In this document: positions 18,218 through 27,394 of the stretch, piece by piece | Numbering within the stretch: position 1 is the first letter of the stretch | Layout: the number at the start of each line of letters is the position of its first letter | Assembly (NCBI RefSeq): GCF_003182355.1 | Contig: NZ_QGTW01000001.1 | Coordinates: 1 to 64,000 of the forward strand | Reading direction: 5' to 3' | Origin: Cytobacillus oceanisediminis | Lineage (GTDB): Bacteria; Bacillota; Bacilli; Bacillales; Cytobacillaceae | DNA length: 64,000 bases | Notes under the pieces: model-generated | Seen by the model: only the letters and a program-made list of their open reading frames with translations | Told to the model about the DNA's origin: nothing | The model's database searches: none | Position numbers and translations under genes: made by a program

Positions 18218-18843
18218 TATCGTCCAATAAACATTTGTGTCCAATAATGGCCGTAATATCCGCCTTGTACATATCCAACACCGATTTCAGTGTAATTGGC
18301 TGAAAGGATGTTTTTGCGGTGTCCTTCGCTGTTCATCCATGCCTTGACAACTTCTTGAGGTGTTTTTTGCCCTGCGGCAATGTTTTCTCCTGCAGTTCTG
18401 TAAGTAATGCCAAAGCTTTTCATCATATCGAATGGGCTTCCGTATGTAGGAGAATTATGATCGAAATATCTCTTATTAATCATATCCTGAGACTTATATC
18501 TCGCAACTCTCGCAAGCTCCCAATTCGATTTTAGAGGTTTTAATCCGTATTTCGCTCTTTCCTGGTTTACAAGCTGAACGACCTGCTCTTCTACACCTAC
18601 TGTAGTTTTAGATAAAGTAGGAATATTCACCTTTTGGCCAGGATAAATGAAATTCGGATTTGAAATCTGCTGGTTGGCATTGATGATTTCATGAACCCCT
18701 ACTTGATATTTCAGGGCAATCTTCCACATTGTTTCCCCTGATTGGACGGTATGTACGGTTGATGCTTTTCCATCATAATGGAATCCAAAGACTAGTGCGA
18801 CAGACAACATAAGAATGAATGATAATTTTGATAGTGTTTTCAT
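18217..18843 (-). CDS. secreted LysM and CAP (SCP/YkwD-like) domain protein
   Basis: This 208-residue protein has a signal peptide (1-27), one LysM peptidoglycan-binding repeat (about 30-75, VQSGETMWKIALKYQVG) and a C-terminal CAP domain (about 83-208). The CAP domain includes LVNQERAKYGLKPL, YFDHNSPTYGSPFDMMK, AGENIAAG and WMNSEGHRKNIL. CAP proteins of Bacillus coat spores or the wall, but no enzymatic role is proven. A second CAP protein near 63.1 kb is nearly identical in these motifs. No good ribosome site is visible before ATG 18843, so the start is slightly uncertain. Confidence 0.85.
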   Translation of the reverse strand: MKTLSKLSFILMLSVALVFGFHYDGKASTVHTVQSGETMWKIALKYQVGVHEIINANQQISNPNFIYPGQKVNIPTLSKTTVGVEEQVVQLVNQERAKYGLKPLKSNWELARVARYKSQDMINKRYFDHNSPTYGSPFDMMKSFGITYRTAGENIAAGQKTPQEVVKAWMNSEGHRKNILSANYTEIGVGYVQGGYYGHYWTQMFIGR

Positions 18844-19151
18844 ACTTATATTTAATCAGAATATATTAATCTCTTAAACCGGTAATTGTTACCGCTGATT
18901 CAAGGAATTTCTTATCTTACCCCCCTCCCTATCCTTCAGTGGAAACTAAATGCAATTCACCATATATACGAGTTTGCAGAGTATTTCCAGCGTTAGTATA
19001 GAGTCAACCTTCTAAAATAAAATGGATTAGATCCTATACCTATCACAGCCTCTAATAGAAACTTTAATTATAATACAGTTTTACGAGATTGATATTTCAT
19101 TCTATGGAATAATCCTTTGTAAATTATTATTCACAATACAGTCACAAGGTT

Positions 19152-19194
19152 TGTGATTTACTTCACATATAATCTGTTATATTGAATGTATAGT
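19152..19194 (+). promoter_or_regulatory. Fnr-type box and promoter of pflB
   Basis: TGTGATTTACTTCACA (19152-19167) is a perfect TGTGA-N6-TCACA site. A -10 hexamer TATAGT lies at 19189-19194, giving a start near 19201 and placing the box centre at about -41.5, the position for direct activation. The half-sites also resemble a Rex box (TTGTGA..TTCACA), so redox control by Rex is an alternative or addition. An imperfect inverted repeat with GTTGT and ACAAC arms (about 19195-19226) lies in the leader. The remaining upstream gap from 18844 shows nothing else I can name. Confidence 0.7.
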
Positions 19195-19252
19195 AAAGTT
19201 GTGGCAACTGTTATACAACCTTTACATTAAAACAATATTGAGGTGAATTTCC

Positions 19253-21478
19253 ATGGAAAAATGGAATGGCTTTAAAAAAGGTAAATGGACAAAAGAAATT
19301 GATGTCAGGGATTTTATACTAAAAAATTTCTCACCGTTCGAAGGTGATGAGTCATTTTTGGCACGACCTACAGAAGCGACCGCATTTTTATGGGATCGAG
19401 TAATGGAGCTTTCGAAGCAAGAGCGTGAAAATGGCGGAGTGCTTGATATGGATACGAAAATCGTTTCAACCATTACCTCCCATGGACCAGGCTATCTTGA
19501 TCAGCAAAAAGAAAAAATAGTCGGTGTTCAGACGGATCGCCCTTTCAAGCGCTCCCTTCAGCCGTTTGGCGGAGTCCGGATGGCAGTAGCAGCGTGTGAA
19601 GCATACGGTTATGAAGCAAGCAAGGAAATGGAAAAGGTTTTTACTGATTACCGTAAAACACATAATCAGGGGGTGTTTGATGCCTATACCGATGAAATGA
19701 AACTTGCCCGCAAAGCTGGCATTATTACCGGCCTTCCTGACGCATACGGCCGTGGACGGATTATTGGAGATTACCGACGGGTTGCCCTATATGGTGCTGA
19801 CCGTCTGATAGAAGCCAAGAAAGAAGACCTGAAGGCAACAAGCCGTGTTATGACAGAAGAAAATATTCGTTTACGCGAAGAAATTTCAGAACAAATTCGT
19901 GCACTGCAGGAACTAAAGAAGCTGGCGGAAAGCTATGGATATAATATTTCAAGTCCTGCAGGAAATGCTGCAGAAGCTTTCCAATGGCTGTACTTTGGCT
20001 ATCTCGCTGCCATTAAAGAACAAAACGGAGCCGCTATGAGTCTGGGGCGTGTTTCCACTTTCCTTGATATTTTCATAGAAAGAGATATTCAAAAAAGTGT
20101 ATTGACTGAACAGGAAGCCCAGGAGCTTGTCGACCATTTTGTGATGAAGCTTCGCCTCGTAAAATTTGCGAGAACGCCTGATTATAATGAATTATTCAGC
20201 GGCGACCCTACATGGGTAACAGAGTCAATTGGCGGTATGGCGCTTGACGGACGCCCGCTTGTAACGAAAAGCTCTTTCCGGTTCCTTCATACTTTAAAGA
20301 ATTTGGGGCCCGCTCCGGAACCCAATTTAACGGTGCTATGGTCCGCTAAATTGCCTGATAATTTTAAAAAGTATTGTGCAAAGATGTCCATTGAAACTAG
20401 CTCTATCCAATATGAAAACGACGACATCATGCTGCCTGAATACGGAGATGATTACGGAATTGCCTGCTGTGTATCTGCCATGGAAATCGGAAAACAAATG
20501 CAATTTTTCGGGGCAAGGGCAAACCTTGCAAAAGCCCTCCTGTACAGCATCAATGGCGGCAAGGATGAAAAGCTGAATATCCAGGTTGGCCCTGAATATT
20601 CCCCTATCACATCAGAAGTTCTTGATTATGGAGAAGTAATGGCTAAGTTTGACCTTATGATGGATTGGCTGGCAGATCTCTATATTAATACATTGAATAT
20701 CATTCACTATATGCATGACAAATACAGCTACGAGCGGATTGAAATGGCCCTTCATGATTCCGAAATATTAAGGACAATGGCGACTGGAGTTGCCGGTCTA
20801 AGTGTGGCGGCAGATTCATTGAGCGCTATTAAATACGCTAATGTAAAGGTGGTCCGCGATGAAAAAGGATTGGCAGTTGATTTCATTACAGAAGGTGACT
20901 TCCCGAAATACGGCAATAATGACGACCGTGTTGACAACATAGCTGTTGACCTTGTCGAGCGGTTTATGAAAAAGCTTCGCAAGCATCAGACCTACCGGAA
21001 CTCCAAGCATACGATGTCCATTTTAACGATTACTTCCAATGTTGTGTATGGCAAGAAAACCGGCAACACACCTGATGGCCGCCGTGCCGGGGAACCTTTT
21101 GCCCCAGGAGCCAATCCAATGCATGGCAGAGATACAAAAGGTACGCTCGCTTCCCTTTCTTCAGTGGCAAAATTACCTTACAAATATGCGCTGGATGGGA
21201 TTAGCAACACCTTCTCCATTGTGCCTAAAGCCCTTGGGAAAGATGATGAGTGCCGAATCAGCAATCTTGTATCGATCCTTGACGGCTATTCGATTAAATC
21301 CGGCCATCACCTGAATGTAAATGTATTTAATAGAGAAACTTTGCTGGATGCTATGGAGCACCCGGAAGAATATCCGCAATTAACCATCAGGGTGTCAGGA
21401 TATGCGGTAAACTTTATTAAATTAACAAGAGAGCAGCAGCTTGATGTAATAAATCGAACATTCCATGAAACCATGTGA
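19253..21478 (+). CDS. pflB: pyruvate formate-lyase
   Basis: This 741-residue glycyl-radical enzyme splits pyruvate plus CoA into acetyl-CoA and formate under anoxic conditions. The catalytic pair Cys405-Cys406 lies in [13 protein letters not shown]. The radical glycine is Gly716 in RVSGYAVNF near the C-terminus, and substrate-pocket segments such as [10 protein letters not shown] are present. Length is typical. It is the first gene of pflB-pflA and sits under the Fnr-type promoter at 19152. ATG 19253 follows GAGGTG. Its presence shows the organism can ferment mixed acids despite the respiratory genes elsewhere. Confidence 0.96.
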   Translation: MEKWNGFKKGKWTKEIDVRDFILKNFSPFEGDESFLARPTEATAFLWDRVMELSKQERENGGVLDMDTKIVSTITSHGPGYLDQQKEKIVGVQTDRPFKRSLQPFGGVRMAVAACEAYGYEASKEMEKVFTDYRKTHNQGVFDAYTDEMKLARKAGIITGLPDAYGRGRIIGDYRRVALYGADRLIEAKKEDLKATSRVMTEENIRLREEISEQIRALQELKKLAESYGYNISSPAGNAAEAFQWLYFGYLAAIKEQNGAAMSLGRVSTFLDIFIERDIQKSVLTEQEAQELVDHFVMKLRLVKFARTPDYNELFSGDPTWVTESIGGMALDGRPLVTKSSFRFLHTLKNLGPAPEPNLTVLWSAKLPDNFKKYCAKMSIETSSIQYENDDIMLPEYGDDYGIACCVSAMEIGKQMQFFGARANLAKALLYSINGGKDEKLNIQVGPEYSPITSEVLDYGEVMAKFDLMMDWLADLYINTLNIIHYMHDKYSYERIEMALHDSEILRTMATGVAGLSVAADSLSAIKYANVKVVRDEKGLAVDFITEGDFPKYGNNDDRVDNIAVDLVERFMKKLRKHQTYRNSKHTMSILTITSNVVYGKKTGNTPDGRRAGEPFAPGANPMHGRDTKGTLASLSSVAKLPYKYALDGISNTFSIVPKALGKDDECRISNLVSILDGYSIKSGHHLNVNVFNRETLLDAMEHPEEYPQLTIRVSGYAVNFIKLTREQQLDVINRTFHETM

Positions 21479-21486
21479 CTTTAATT

Positions 21487-21512
21487 GGCGGGCCTCCCCT
21501 AAGGAGGTCCTC
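21487..21512 (+). promoter_or_regulatory. intercistronic hairpin pflB-pflA
   Basis: GGGCCTCC and GGAGGTCC (about 21489-21510) form an imperfect stem eleven bases after the pflB stop. No long T run follows, so it looks like an mRNA stabiliser or processing hairpin that could lower pflA expression relative to pflB, rather than a full terminator. Confidence 0.4.
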
Positions 21513-21576
21513 CCATAAACTTAGGAAGCTTCGGGTGCTGCCAAGGCGCTCCGTGCTTATTGAAAGGAAGATCATC

Positions 21577-22305
21577 ATGTACGGGAACATTCATTCAATT
21601 GAGACATTTGGGACGGTTGACGGACCGGGTATCCGTTATGTCATATTTACGCAGGGCTGCCTTCTTCGCTGCCAATTCTGCCATAATGCTGACACATGGG
21701 AGATTGGGACAGGAAAACAAATGTCTGTTTCGGAAATCATGGATGACCTCCAATCCTACCTCCCCTTTATTGAAGCATCTGGTGGCGGGATTACAGTGAG
21801 CGGCGGAGAACCATTATTGCAAATTCCCTTCATTATCGAGCTTTTTAGAGAATGTAAACAACTAGGTATCCATACAGCTATTGATTCATCTGGCGGCTGT
21901 TATTCCAACTCCCCTCTTTTCCAAAGTCAGCTAAAAGAATTGATGGGATATACCGATTTAGTGCTGCTGGACCTGAAACACATTGATAAAGAAAAACATA
22001 AAAAACTGACAGGCCTTACAAATGAACATATTCTGCAATTTGCCAATTATCTATCTGACAGCCATGTTCCAGTATGGATTCGGCACGTACTGGTCCCAAC
22101 AATATCTGACGAAGAGAAAGATCTTGAAAGGCTCGGACAATTTATTAAAGGTTTAGAAAACGTAAAAAAAATTGAAGTGCTTCCCTACCATAAACTCGGT
22201 GTGTATAAATGGGAAGCGCTTGGGCTGGAATATCTATTAAAGGATATTGAGCCTCCGAGTGAAGCAAAAGCTGAATGGGCTTACCACCTTCTATCAGGTC
22301 AATAA
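21577..22305 (+). CDS. pflA: pyruvate formate-lyase activating enzyme
   Basis: This 242-residue radical-SAM enzyme generates the glycyl radical on PflB. The iron-sulfur motif is Cys28-x3-Cys32-x2-Cys35 in GCLLRCQFCHN. SGGEPLLQ supplies the SAM-binding GGE motif. ATG 21577 is chosen because the family begins MYGNIHSIETFGTVDGPG and AAAGGAAG precedes it; the frame is open 34 codons further upstream without meaning. It is separated from pflB by 98 bases and followed by a terminator. Confidence 0.94.
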   Translation: MYGNIHSIETFGTVDGPGIRYVIFTQGCLLRCQFCHNADTWEIGTGKQMSVSEIMDDLQSYLPFIEASGGGITVSGGEPLLQIPFIIELFRECKQLGIHTAIDSSGGCYSNSPLFQSQLKELMGYTDLVLLDLKHIDKEKHKKLTGLTNEHILQFANYLSDSHVPVWIRHVLVPTISDEEKDLERLGQFIKGLENVKKIEVLPYHKLGVYKWEALGLEYLLKDIEPPSEAKAEWAYHLLSGQ

Positions 22306-22341
22306 AAAAATGCAGTTCCAGGCATGGGACTGCATTTTTTT
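22304..22341 (+). terminator. terminator of pflBA
   Basis: AAAAAATGCAGTTCC (about 22305-22319) pairs with GGGACTGCATTTTTT (about 22326-22340), giving a long stem that ends in eight T. Confidence 0.85.
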
Positions 22342-22355
22342 TATAAGTTTCCTTT

Positions 22356-22510
22356 CCTTGGGTGTTCCGGAAGCCTTCACGGCGCATAAAGCAGGACTTG
22401 GAAGAGCTCCCTTAAATAAACACCGCACGAAGGAAATATAATGCATTTTCGATAAACCTGTGCCTTCAGCTCCAATCAACATAGTGAAATATCAGCTATG
22501 AGCTTTAACA
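22356..22510. repeat. dispersed repeat, copy 2
   Basis: This copy carries TTAAATAAACACCGCACGAA, AATGCATTTTCGATAAACC and CTTCAGCTCCAATCAACA, words shared with copies at 32.3, 33.6 and 34.1 kb. It ends in GAGCTTTAACAAAG, the terminal word of the family. Its left end is diverged. Confidence 0.65.
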
Positions 22511-22565
22511 AAGAAAAGATAAAAAGGAAAATCCCGCTTAAGGGATTCTCCTCAGACTGTGAAAT

Positions 22566-22712
22566 GGGTCTGTTGATTTCCGTTCCAGGTGCTCAGCGAA
22601 CGCGGGCGGTCAGGGGAGCCTCCTCGTCGCTTCGCTCCTGCGGGGTCTCCCCTGACCCTTGCTCCCGCAGGAGTCTTCGCACCTTCCACTCCAATCAACA
22701 GGATTTTAAAAT
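22566..22712. repeat. dispersed repeat, copy 3 (short form)
   Basis: The stretch runs from TCTGTTGATTTCCGTTCCAGG to CACTCCAATCAACAGG, so its two ends are inverted repeats of each other. Its core, GGGGAGCCTCCTCGTCGC with TCGCTCCTGCGGGGTCTCCC, is a GC-rich palindrome. It lies 55 bases from copy 2. The same bracket TGTTGATTTCCG...CAATCAACAGG recurs at 34.1 kb. The remainder of the gap 22306-22788 holds only the pfl terminator and a small AATCCC-GCTTAA-GGGATT hairpin. Confidence 0.7.
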
Positions 22713-22788
22713 TGAATGTGACAGTAGAATCATGCCTATTTTAAAATAGATCTATATAAACGCTTGAGGTGATGAATTTTGGGCATCC

Positions 22789-23610
22789 TTATTTCCACCA
22801 GTCATCATGCATGGATGCCGGAATTCTGCGTTTATGTTCAGAGAACAGATAGCGTTTTTCAATTTTTTCAGCAGCCTCTTGGCTTACTTCTTTTCCTTCA
22901 AGATAATCATCCAGTTCATCATAGGATATACCTAATTCAGTTTCATCGGCTTGTCCAGGCTTTTGGTCAAGTAGATCAGCAGTTGGCACTTTTAGATACA
23001 GCCTTTCTTCTGCGCCAAGCTCTTTAAGAAGAGCTTTACCTTGTCGCTTTGTCAGGCCGGACAGTGGAAGGACATCAGCACCGCCGTCACCATATTTCGT
23101 GAAAAATCCAGTTACTGCTTCAGCAGCATGGTCGGTACCAATAACAAGCAAGCCATTTTGGCCGCCGATTGCATACTGGGCAATCATTCTCATGCGTGCC
23201 TTTACGTTTCCTTTATGGTAATCCTTTAAAGGATCTTCCGGGAAGATTCGGTCATATTCTTTCTTAACCTCATCAACCGGATCTTTTACATTGAATACAT
23301 ATTCTCGGTCTGCCTGAATAAAGGATAGAGCCAGCTGGGCATCATCCTCATCCCTTTGTACACCATATGGCAAACGTACTGCTATGAAAGTTGCTTCCTT
23401 TCCTTCCTTTCTGAGTTCCTCAACCGCCAGCTGGGCAAGGCGTCCTGCCAGGGTAGAATCCTGCCCGCCGCTGATGCCGAGGACGTAACCTTTTGAATTG
23501 GTTTTCACGAGATAATTCTTTAAAAAGCCGATTCTTTTTTTGATTTCTTCTTTCGGATCAATTTTTGGATTAACACTTAATGTCTGCATGATTTCTTTCT
23601 GTAATTTCAT
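22789..23610 (-). CDS. nadE: ammonia-dependent NAD synthetase
   Basis: This 273-residue enzyme adenylates and amidates nicotinate adenine dinucleotide to NAD. The PP-loop [19 protein letters not shown] binds ATP, and the length is that of the NH3-dependent form without a glutaminase domain. Other family segments are [20 protein letters not shown] and [11 protein letters not shown]. It is the last gene of pncA-pncB-nadE, 18 bases after pncB, with GGGAGG before ATG 23610. I see no strong terminator directly after it; the next sequence is the dispersed-repeat region. Confidence 0.94.
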   Translation of the reverse strand: MKLQKEIMQTLSVNPKIDPKEEIKKRIGFLKNYLVKTNSKGYVLGISGGQDSTLAGRLAQLAVEELRKEGKEATFIAVRLPYGVQRDEDDAQLALSFIQADREYVFNVKDPVDEVKKEYDRIFPEDPLKDYHKGNVKARMRMIAQYAIGGQNGLLVIGTDHAAEAVTGFFTKYGDGGADVLPLSGLTKRQGKALLKELGAEERLYLKVPTADLLDQKPGQADETELGISYDELDDYLEGKEVSQEAAEKIEKRYLFSEHKRRIPASMHDDWWK

Positions 23611-23628
23611 TTCAGGTTCCTCCCTCTC

Positions 23629-25095
23629 TTAATACGGTCTGCCTTTTACTTTTTCTTTAACTTGCCTGATCATATGCATTTTATTATCCCAACACTTCTG
23701 GCTCAAGTCGACAGGGTATTCTTCAGGGTTTAAAGATCGGCGGTACTCATCCCATAATACATTGAGATTTTCCTTTGCAAAGTTTTGCATCTCTTTTAAG
23801 GAGGGAATTTGATAGACAAGCTTCCCCTCTTTAAATATTTCTTTATGGAGCTCCCTCGCTTCAAAATTTGTAACAAATTTACTGACAAAAGTATGGACAG
23901 GATGGAACATCTTCAGCCTTTTTTCCTGCTGGGGATGTTCATGTTCCAAAGCAATATAGTCCCCTTCTGATTTTTGATTATCCTTGTTGATAATGCGATA
24001 AACTTTTTTTAGTCCAGGAGTGGTGACTTTTTCCGGGTTTCCGCTTATTTTAATTGTATCAGCCATTTTACCCGCTTCATCCTCGATTGAAACGAGTTTG
24101 TACACAGCCCCAAGCGCTGCCTGCTCAAAAGCAGTGATTAACTTTGTGCCAACTCCCCATATATCAATCTTTGCACCCTGTGCTTTCAGGTTTATAATCG
24201 TATATTCGTCCAGGTCATTGGAAGCGATAATTTTTGCATCAGGGAAACCTGCTTTATCAAGCATTCTTCGTGCTTCTTTTGATAGGTATGCCAGGTCGCC
24301 GCTGTCAAGCCTAATGCCTTTAAAATTAATCTTCTCTCCCAATTCTTTCGCTACTTTGATTGCATTGGGGACACCGGATTTCAGGGTATCATACGTATCT
24401 ACAAGGAAAACACAATCTTTATGAGTAGTTGCATATTTCTTAAAAGCTGTATATTCATCACGATAAGCCTGAACAAATGAATGTGCATGTGTTCCTGCAA
24501 CCGGGATGCCGAATTTCTTGCCTGCCCTCACATTTGAAGTCGCATCAAAGCCTCCGATGTATGCTGCCCTTGTACCCCAGATGGCTGCATCCATTTCATG
24601 TGCCCTTCTTGATCCAAATTCCATGGCAGTTCCATCGCCAATTACTTCTTTTATGCGTGTCGCTTTGGTGGCAATCAATGTTTGATAGTTAATGATATTC
24701 AATAAAGCTGTTTCAACAATTTGAGCTTCTGCCAAAGGGGCCTCCACTCTCATGATTGGTTCATTGCCAAAAACCAGCTCGCCTTCTTCCATTGATTTGA
24801 TCGTGCCGGAAAACCTCATGCTTTTTAAATAATCAAGAAAATCACCCTTAAAATGAAGTTCATTTTTTAAATACATTAGATCGCTTTCAGTGAAGCGGAA
24901 ATTCTCAATATACTCGATCACTCTTTCAAGACCGGCAAAGATCCCATATCCGTTTCCAAACGGGAGCTTCCTGAAAAAGACCTCGAAAACGGCTTTTTTA
25001 TTATGTATGTTATCTTCCCAATAGGTTTGGGCCATATTTATTTGATATAAATCAGTATGCAAAGCTAAACTGTCATCCGCAAATTCATTAGGCAT
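23629..25095 (-). CDS. pncB: nicotinate phosphoribosyltransferase
   Basis: This 488-residue enzyme joins nicotinate and phosphoribosyl pyrophosphate to nicotinate mononucleotide, the entry step of the Preiss-Handler route. Recognisable parts are LHTDLYQINMAQTYW at the N-terminus, EFGSRRAHEMDAA (catalytic His loop), GTHAHSFVQAY, the phosphate-binding GIRLDSGDLAYLS and IWGVGTKLITAF. It lies between pncA and nadE with short spacers, and AGGAGG precedes the ATG. Together the three genes recycle nicotinamide to NAD. The adenylyltransferase NadD must be elsewhere. Confidence 0.94.
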   Translation of the reverse strand: MPNEFADDSLALHTDLYQINMAQTYWEDNIHNKKAVFEVFFRKLPFGNGYGIFAGLERVIEYIENFRFTESDLMYLKNELHFKGDFLDYLKSMRFSGTIKSMEEGELVFGNEPIMRVEAPLAEAQIVETALLNIINYQTLIATKATRIKEVIGDGTAMEFGSRRAHEMDAAIWGTRAAYIGGFDATSNVRAGKKFGIPVAGTHAHSFVQAYRDEYTAFKKYATTHKDCVFLVDTYDTLKSGVPNAIKVAKELGEKINFKGIRLDSGDLAYLSKEARRMLDKAGFPDAKIIASNDLDEYTIINLKAQGAKIDIWGVGTKLITAFEQAALGAVYKLVSIEDEAGKMADTIKISGNPEKVTTPGLKKVYRIINKDNQKSEGDYIALEHEHPQQEKRLKMFHPVHTFVSKFVTNFEARELHKEIFKEGKLVYQIPSLKEMQNFAKENLNVLWDEYRRSLNPEEYPVDLSQKCWDNKMHMIRQVKEKVKGRPY

Positions 25096-25124
25096 TAACG
25101 CAACCTCCTGTGTAAAATCTTCTG

Positions 25125-25667
25125 TTAAATTACCTTTGCGTTCATTGAGTTTTTAAAATGTTCCAAAGCCCAGCGATGGCCAATTTCATTGAAGCTAGCA
25201 GTAGCGTTTTCATAAACAACAATGTTGAAACCTTTGTTATAGGCATCGACAGCGGTATGCAATACACATATATCCGTGCAGACACCTACAAGGTGCACTT
25301 CGGTTATGCCGCGCTCCCTCAATTTTAATTCAAGGTCTGTTCCCGCAAAGGCACTATATCTTGTTTTATCCATCCAAAAAACATTTTCCTTATCAGCATG
25401 AAACTGATAGACCTTGCTTAATTCTCCATACAATAGTCGTCCCTCAGTATCTTTAAGGTTATGGGGCGGATAAAGGGCTGTTTCAGGATGATAGGGGTCA
25501 TCAGGAAAATGGAGATCAATCGCAAAGACTGTAAAAGCCCCCTCTTCAATAAACTTTGCCGTAATCGCTGCTATTTCTTTTTCTATATCAATAGCAGGCT
25601 GTCCGCAAGGCAATGCTCCAGTGACAAAATCAATCGTATAATCAATATTTAAAAGTGCTTTTGTCAT
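25125..25667 (-). CDS. pncA: nicotinamidase (isochorismatase-fold cysteine hydrolase)
   Basis: This 180-residue enzyme deaminates nicotinamide to nicotinate. The active-site residues are visible: Asp in LNIDYTIDFV, the catalytic Cys in LVGVCTDICVLHTA, and Asp and His metal ligands in FAIDLHFPDDPYHPE. It heads the operon with pncB and nadE, 29 bases upstream of pncB, which makes nicotinamide the most likely substrate among isochorismatase-fold enzymes. ATG 25667 follows GGGGG. Confidence 0.9.
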   Translation of the reverse strand: MTKALLNIDYTIDFVTGALPCGQPAIDIEKEIAAITAKFIEEGAFTVFAIDLHFPDDPYHPETALYPPHNLKDTEGRLLYGELSKVYQFHADKENVFWMDKTRYSAFAGTDLELKLRERGITEVHLVGVCTDICVLHTAVDAYNKGFNIVVYENATASFNEIGHRWALEHFKNSMNAKVI

Positions 25668-25704
25668 CTAATATCCCCCATTAATTTTATTTATCATCTC
25701 ACTT

Positions 25705-25771
25705 GGATGAAAATTTTGGCTATTAATTAGATACTAAGTGAAAATTAGCACATTAATCAAATTTTTCATCC
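25705..25771. promoter_or_regulatory. long inverted repeat upstream of pncA
   Basis: GGATGAAAATTTT (25705-25717) and AAATTTTTCATCC (25759-25771) are almost perfect complements separated by 41 bases, 38 bases upstream of the pncA ATG. It may be an operator or a leader hairpin for the NAD salvage operon. I could not match it to a known NiaR or NrtR motif from memory. The rest of 25772-26090 is AT-rich with no recognised feature. Confidence 0.35.
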
Positions 25772-26097
25772 CGACAGCTTATGTATATTTGGAATCTACC
25801 CGCAAATAGGGTGATTTACTCCTCTGCAAAAAACCTGCTTTGATGATGTGTTCGTTATAATGAATAAGGAAGTTATTTGATAATAATAATACATGAATTA
25901 TTTCCCGCTAGGTGGTTTGGGAAGGTTTTTTTAAAATAACATTTGGCTTATATCTGTTTTGTTTTTCTGATGAAACATTTGTGTTTTTAACTGGTGATTC
26001 ATACAGTTAAGCAAATTGGCTATAGAGATACTTTCATTAATATATCCTATTATACCTGCAACCGTATAATTAATACCCATACCCCTATTTGGCGGAT

Positions 26098-26126
26098 TGT
26101 GGATAACTAGTAAGAGTTGTGGATAT
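26098..26126 (-). promoter_or_regulatory. pair of DnaA-box-like sites
   Basis: TGTGGATAA (26098-26106) is a perfect DnaA box read on the minus strand (TTATCCACA). TGTGGATAT (26118-26126) differs at one base. The two start exactly 20 bases apart, two helical turns, on the same face. No origin-type AT cluster or replication gene is near, so a regulatory or titration role is more likely than an origin. Confidence 0.4.
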
Positions 26127-26259
26127 TGAGTTTTAACCTAAAGCTTCTATCAAAACTGTTTTGGTGGAAGAGTACTCAAGACACGCCCCTATTATTTAAC
26201 AAAGAAAAACAACACGCCGTGCTTGGCTAGTTCTGTTATTTCCTATCACCTGTTTTGCG

Positions 26260-26323
26260 TTGACAATCATTTCATATAATAATATAGTTGTCTTGTTAAC
26301 CTGGTAGTTTATTAAGTTTACAT
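26260..26323 (+). promoter_or_regulatory. bioY promoter with BirA operator
   Basis: TTGACA (26260-26265) and TATAGT (26283-26288) are 17 bases apart. The start region is covered by TTGTTAAC (26293-26300), 15 bases, GTTTACAT (26316-26323). This is the biotin operator pattern TTGTTAAC-N15-GTTTAC bound by BirA in Bacillus. The overlap with the transcription start predicts repression when biotin is plentiful. Confidence 0.85.
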
Positions 26324-26343
26324 ATTTAAAGGGGAGATTTTAA

Positions 26344-26922
26344 ATGACTAAAGATCAGCTGAAGCTGAGATCCATGATTGTAACTGCTTTATTTGCTGCC
26401 ATCATCGGGGTAATGGCACAAATTACAATTCCCCTCCCACTTGTGCCGATTACCGGCCAAACATTGGCAATTGGACTGGCAGCCACTATACTGGGAGCGC
26501 GCTATGGAACACTTTCCGTGATCTTATATTTAGTTATTGGGTCAGCGGGTGTTCCAGTATTTGCTGAATTCTCAGGGGGAATATCCAAATTAGTTGGACC
26601 TACTGGCGGTTATTTGGTTGGTTTTATCCCGGCAGCGTTCATCATCGGATGGTATTTGGAGAAAACATCTTTCTCTTTCAAAAATGCGATGATCGCCAAT
26701 ACGATTGGTATGCTGGTGACTTTGGCATTCGGAACTGCCTGGCTAAAAATTGCGGCTGATCTGACTTGGACTGGTGCCATTGCCGGCGGAGCCACTCCGT
26801 TTATTATCGTTGGGTTAATAAAAGCTGCCCTTGCCTCCTGGATTGGGATTATTGTAAGAAAAAGACTTCAATCCGCAAACCTCCTGTTCCCTGCAAAAGG
26901 GACAAAAAATGAAACTGTTTGA
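26344..26922 (+). CDS. bioY: biotin transporter substrate-binding subunit BioY
   Basis: This 192-residue integral membrane S-component binds biotin for an energy-coupling-factor transporter. About six hydrophobic helices are visible. The family segments are AQITIPLPLVPITGQTLAI, ARYGTLSVILYLVIGSAGVP and FSGGISKLVGPTGGYLVGF. The upstream BirA operator confirms the link to biotin. No bioM/N or biotin synthesis genes follow, so it must share ECF modules encoded elsewhere or act alone. ATG 26344 follows GGGGAG. Confidence 0.95.
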   Translation: MTKDQLKLRSMIVTALFAAIIGVMAQITIPLPLVPITGQTLAIGLAATILGARYGTLSVILYLVIGSAGVPVFAEFSGGISKLVGPTGGYLVGFIPAAFIIGWYLEKTSFSFKNAMIANTIGMLVTLAFGTAWLKIAADLTWTGAIAGGATPFIIVGLIKAALASWIGIIVRKRLQSANLLFPAKGTKNETV

Positions 26923-26932
26923 TTTAGTGAAA

Positions 26933-26963
26933 GAGCCGAAACTAAAGGGATCGGCTTTTTTTC
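26933..26963 (+). terminator. terminator of bioY
   Basis: AGCCGA (26934-26939) and TCGGCT (26951-26956) form a six-pair stem with seven T behind it. Confidence 0.75.
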
Positions 26964-27062
26964 GTTATGAGGAGCTGTGTATTTCTAATCTTTTAAATAA
27001 GCTATCTTCGGACCTGATTCCATCCATTGCGCAAATCAACTAACTTTGGTAGCAAAAAGGTT

Positions 27063-27263
27063 GATTAACGATGAAAAGCTTCTTCCAAAGGAGAATGGTA
27101 GTTAATCGGGATGATTAACGACGAAAAGGCTTCTTCCCAAAGGAGCATGGTAGTTAATCGGGATGATTAACGACGAAAAGGCTTCTTCCCAAAGGAGCAT
27201 GGTAGTTAATCGGGATGATTAACGACGAAAAAGTCTCTTCCCAAAGGAAAAAGGTAGTTAATC
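27063..27263. repeat. 52-bp tandem repeat, four copies
   Basis: Four units begin with GATTAAC at 27063, 27113, 27165 and 27217 and each closes with GTTAATC (27101, 27153, 27205 and 27257). Every unit is therefore itself an inverted repeat around a CTTCTTCCCAAAGGAG core. Units 2 and 3 are identical over 52 bases; units 1 and 4 differ at several positions. There are no unique spacers, so it is not a CRISPR. The remaining parts of the gap 26964-27394 show nothing I recognise except the ribosome site of the next gene. Confidence 0.9.
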
Positions 27264-27394
27264 GGTATCTTTATCGACATTCCCCTTCCTTTTAAGCAGA
27301 GCAGCAGGTTCCTTCCTGGCCCTTGCTAGTCCAATCACCACCCCCCTCCTTTCCGCATAGGATGTCATTGAACTGACAAGGAGGGCTGTGAAAT

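Noticed and set aside
27063..27263. CRISPR array
   Set aside because: The units are tandem without unique spacers and there are no cas genes in the window.
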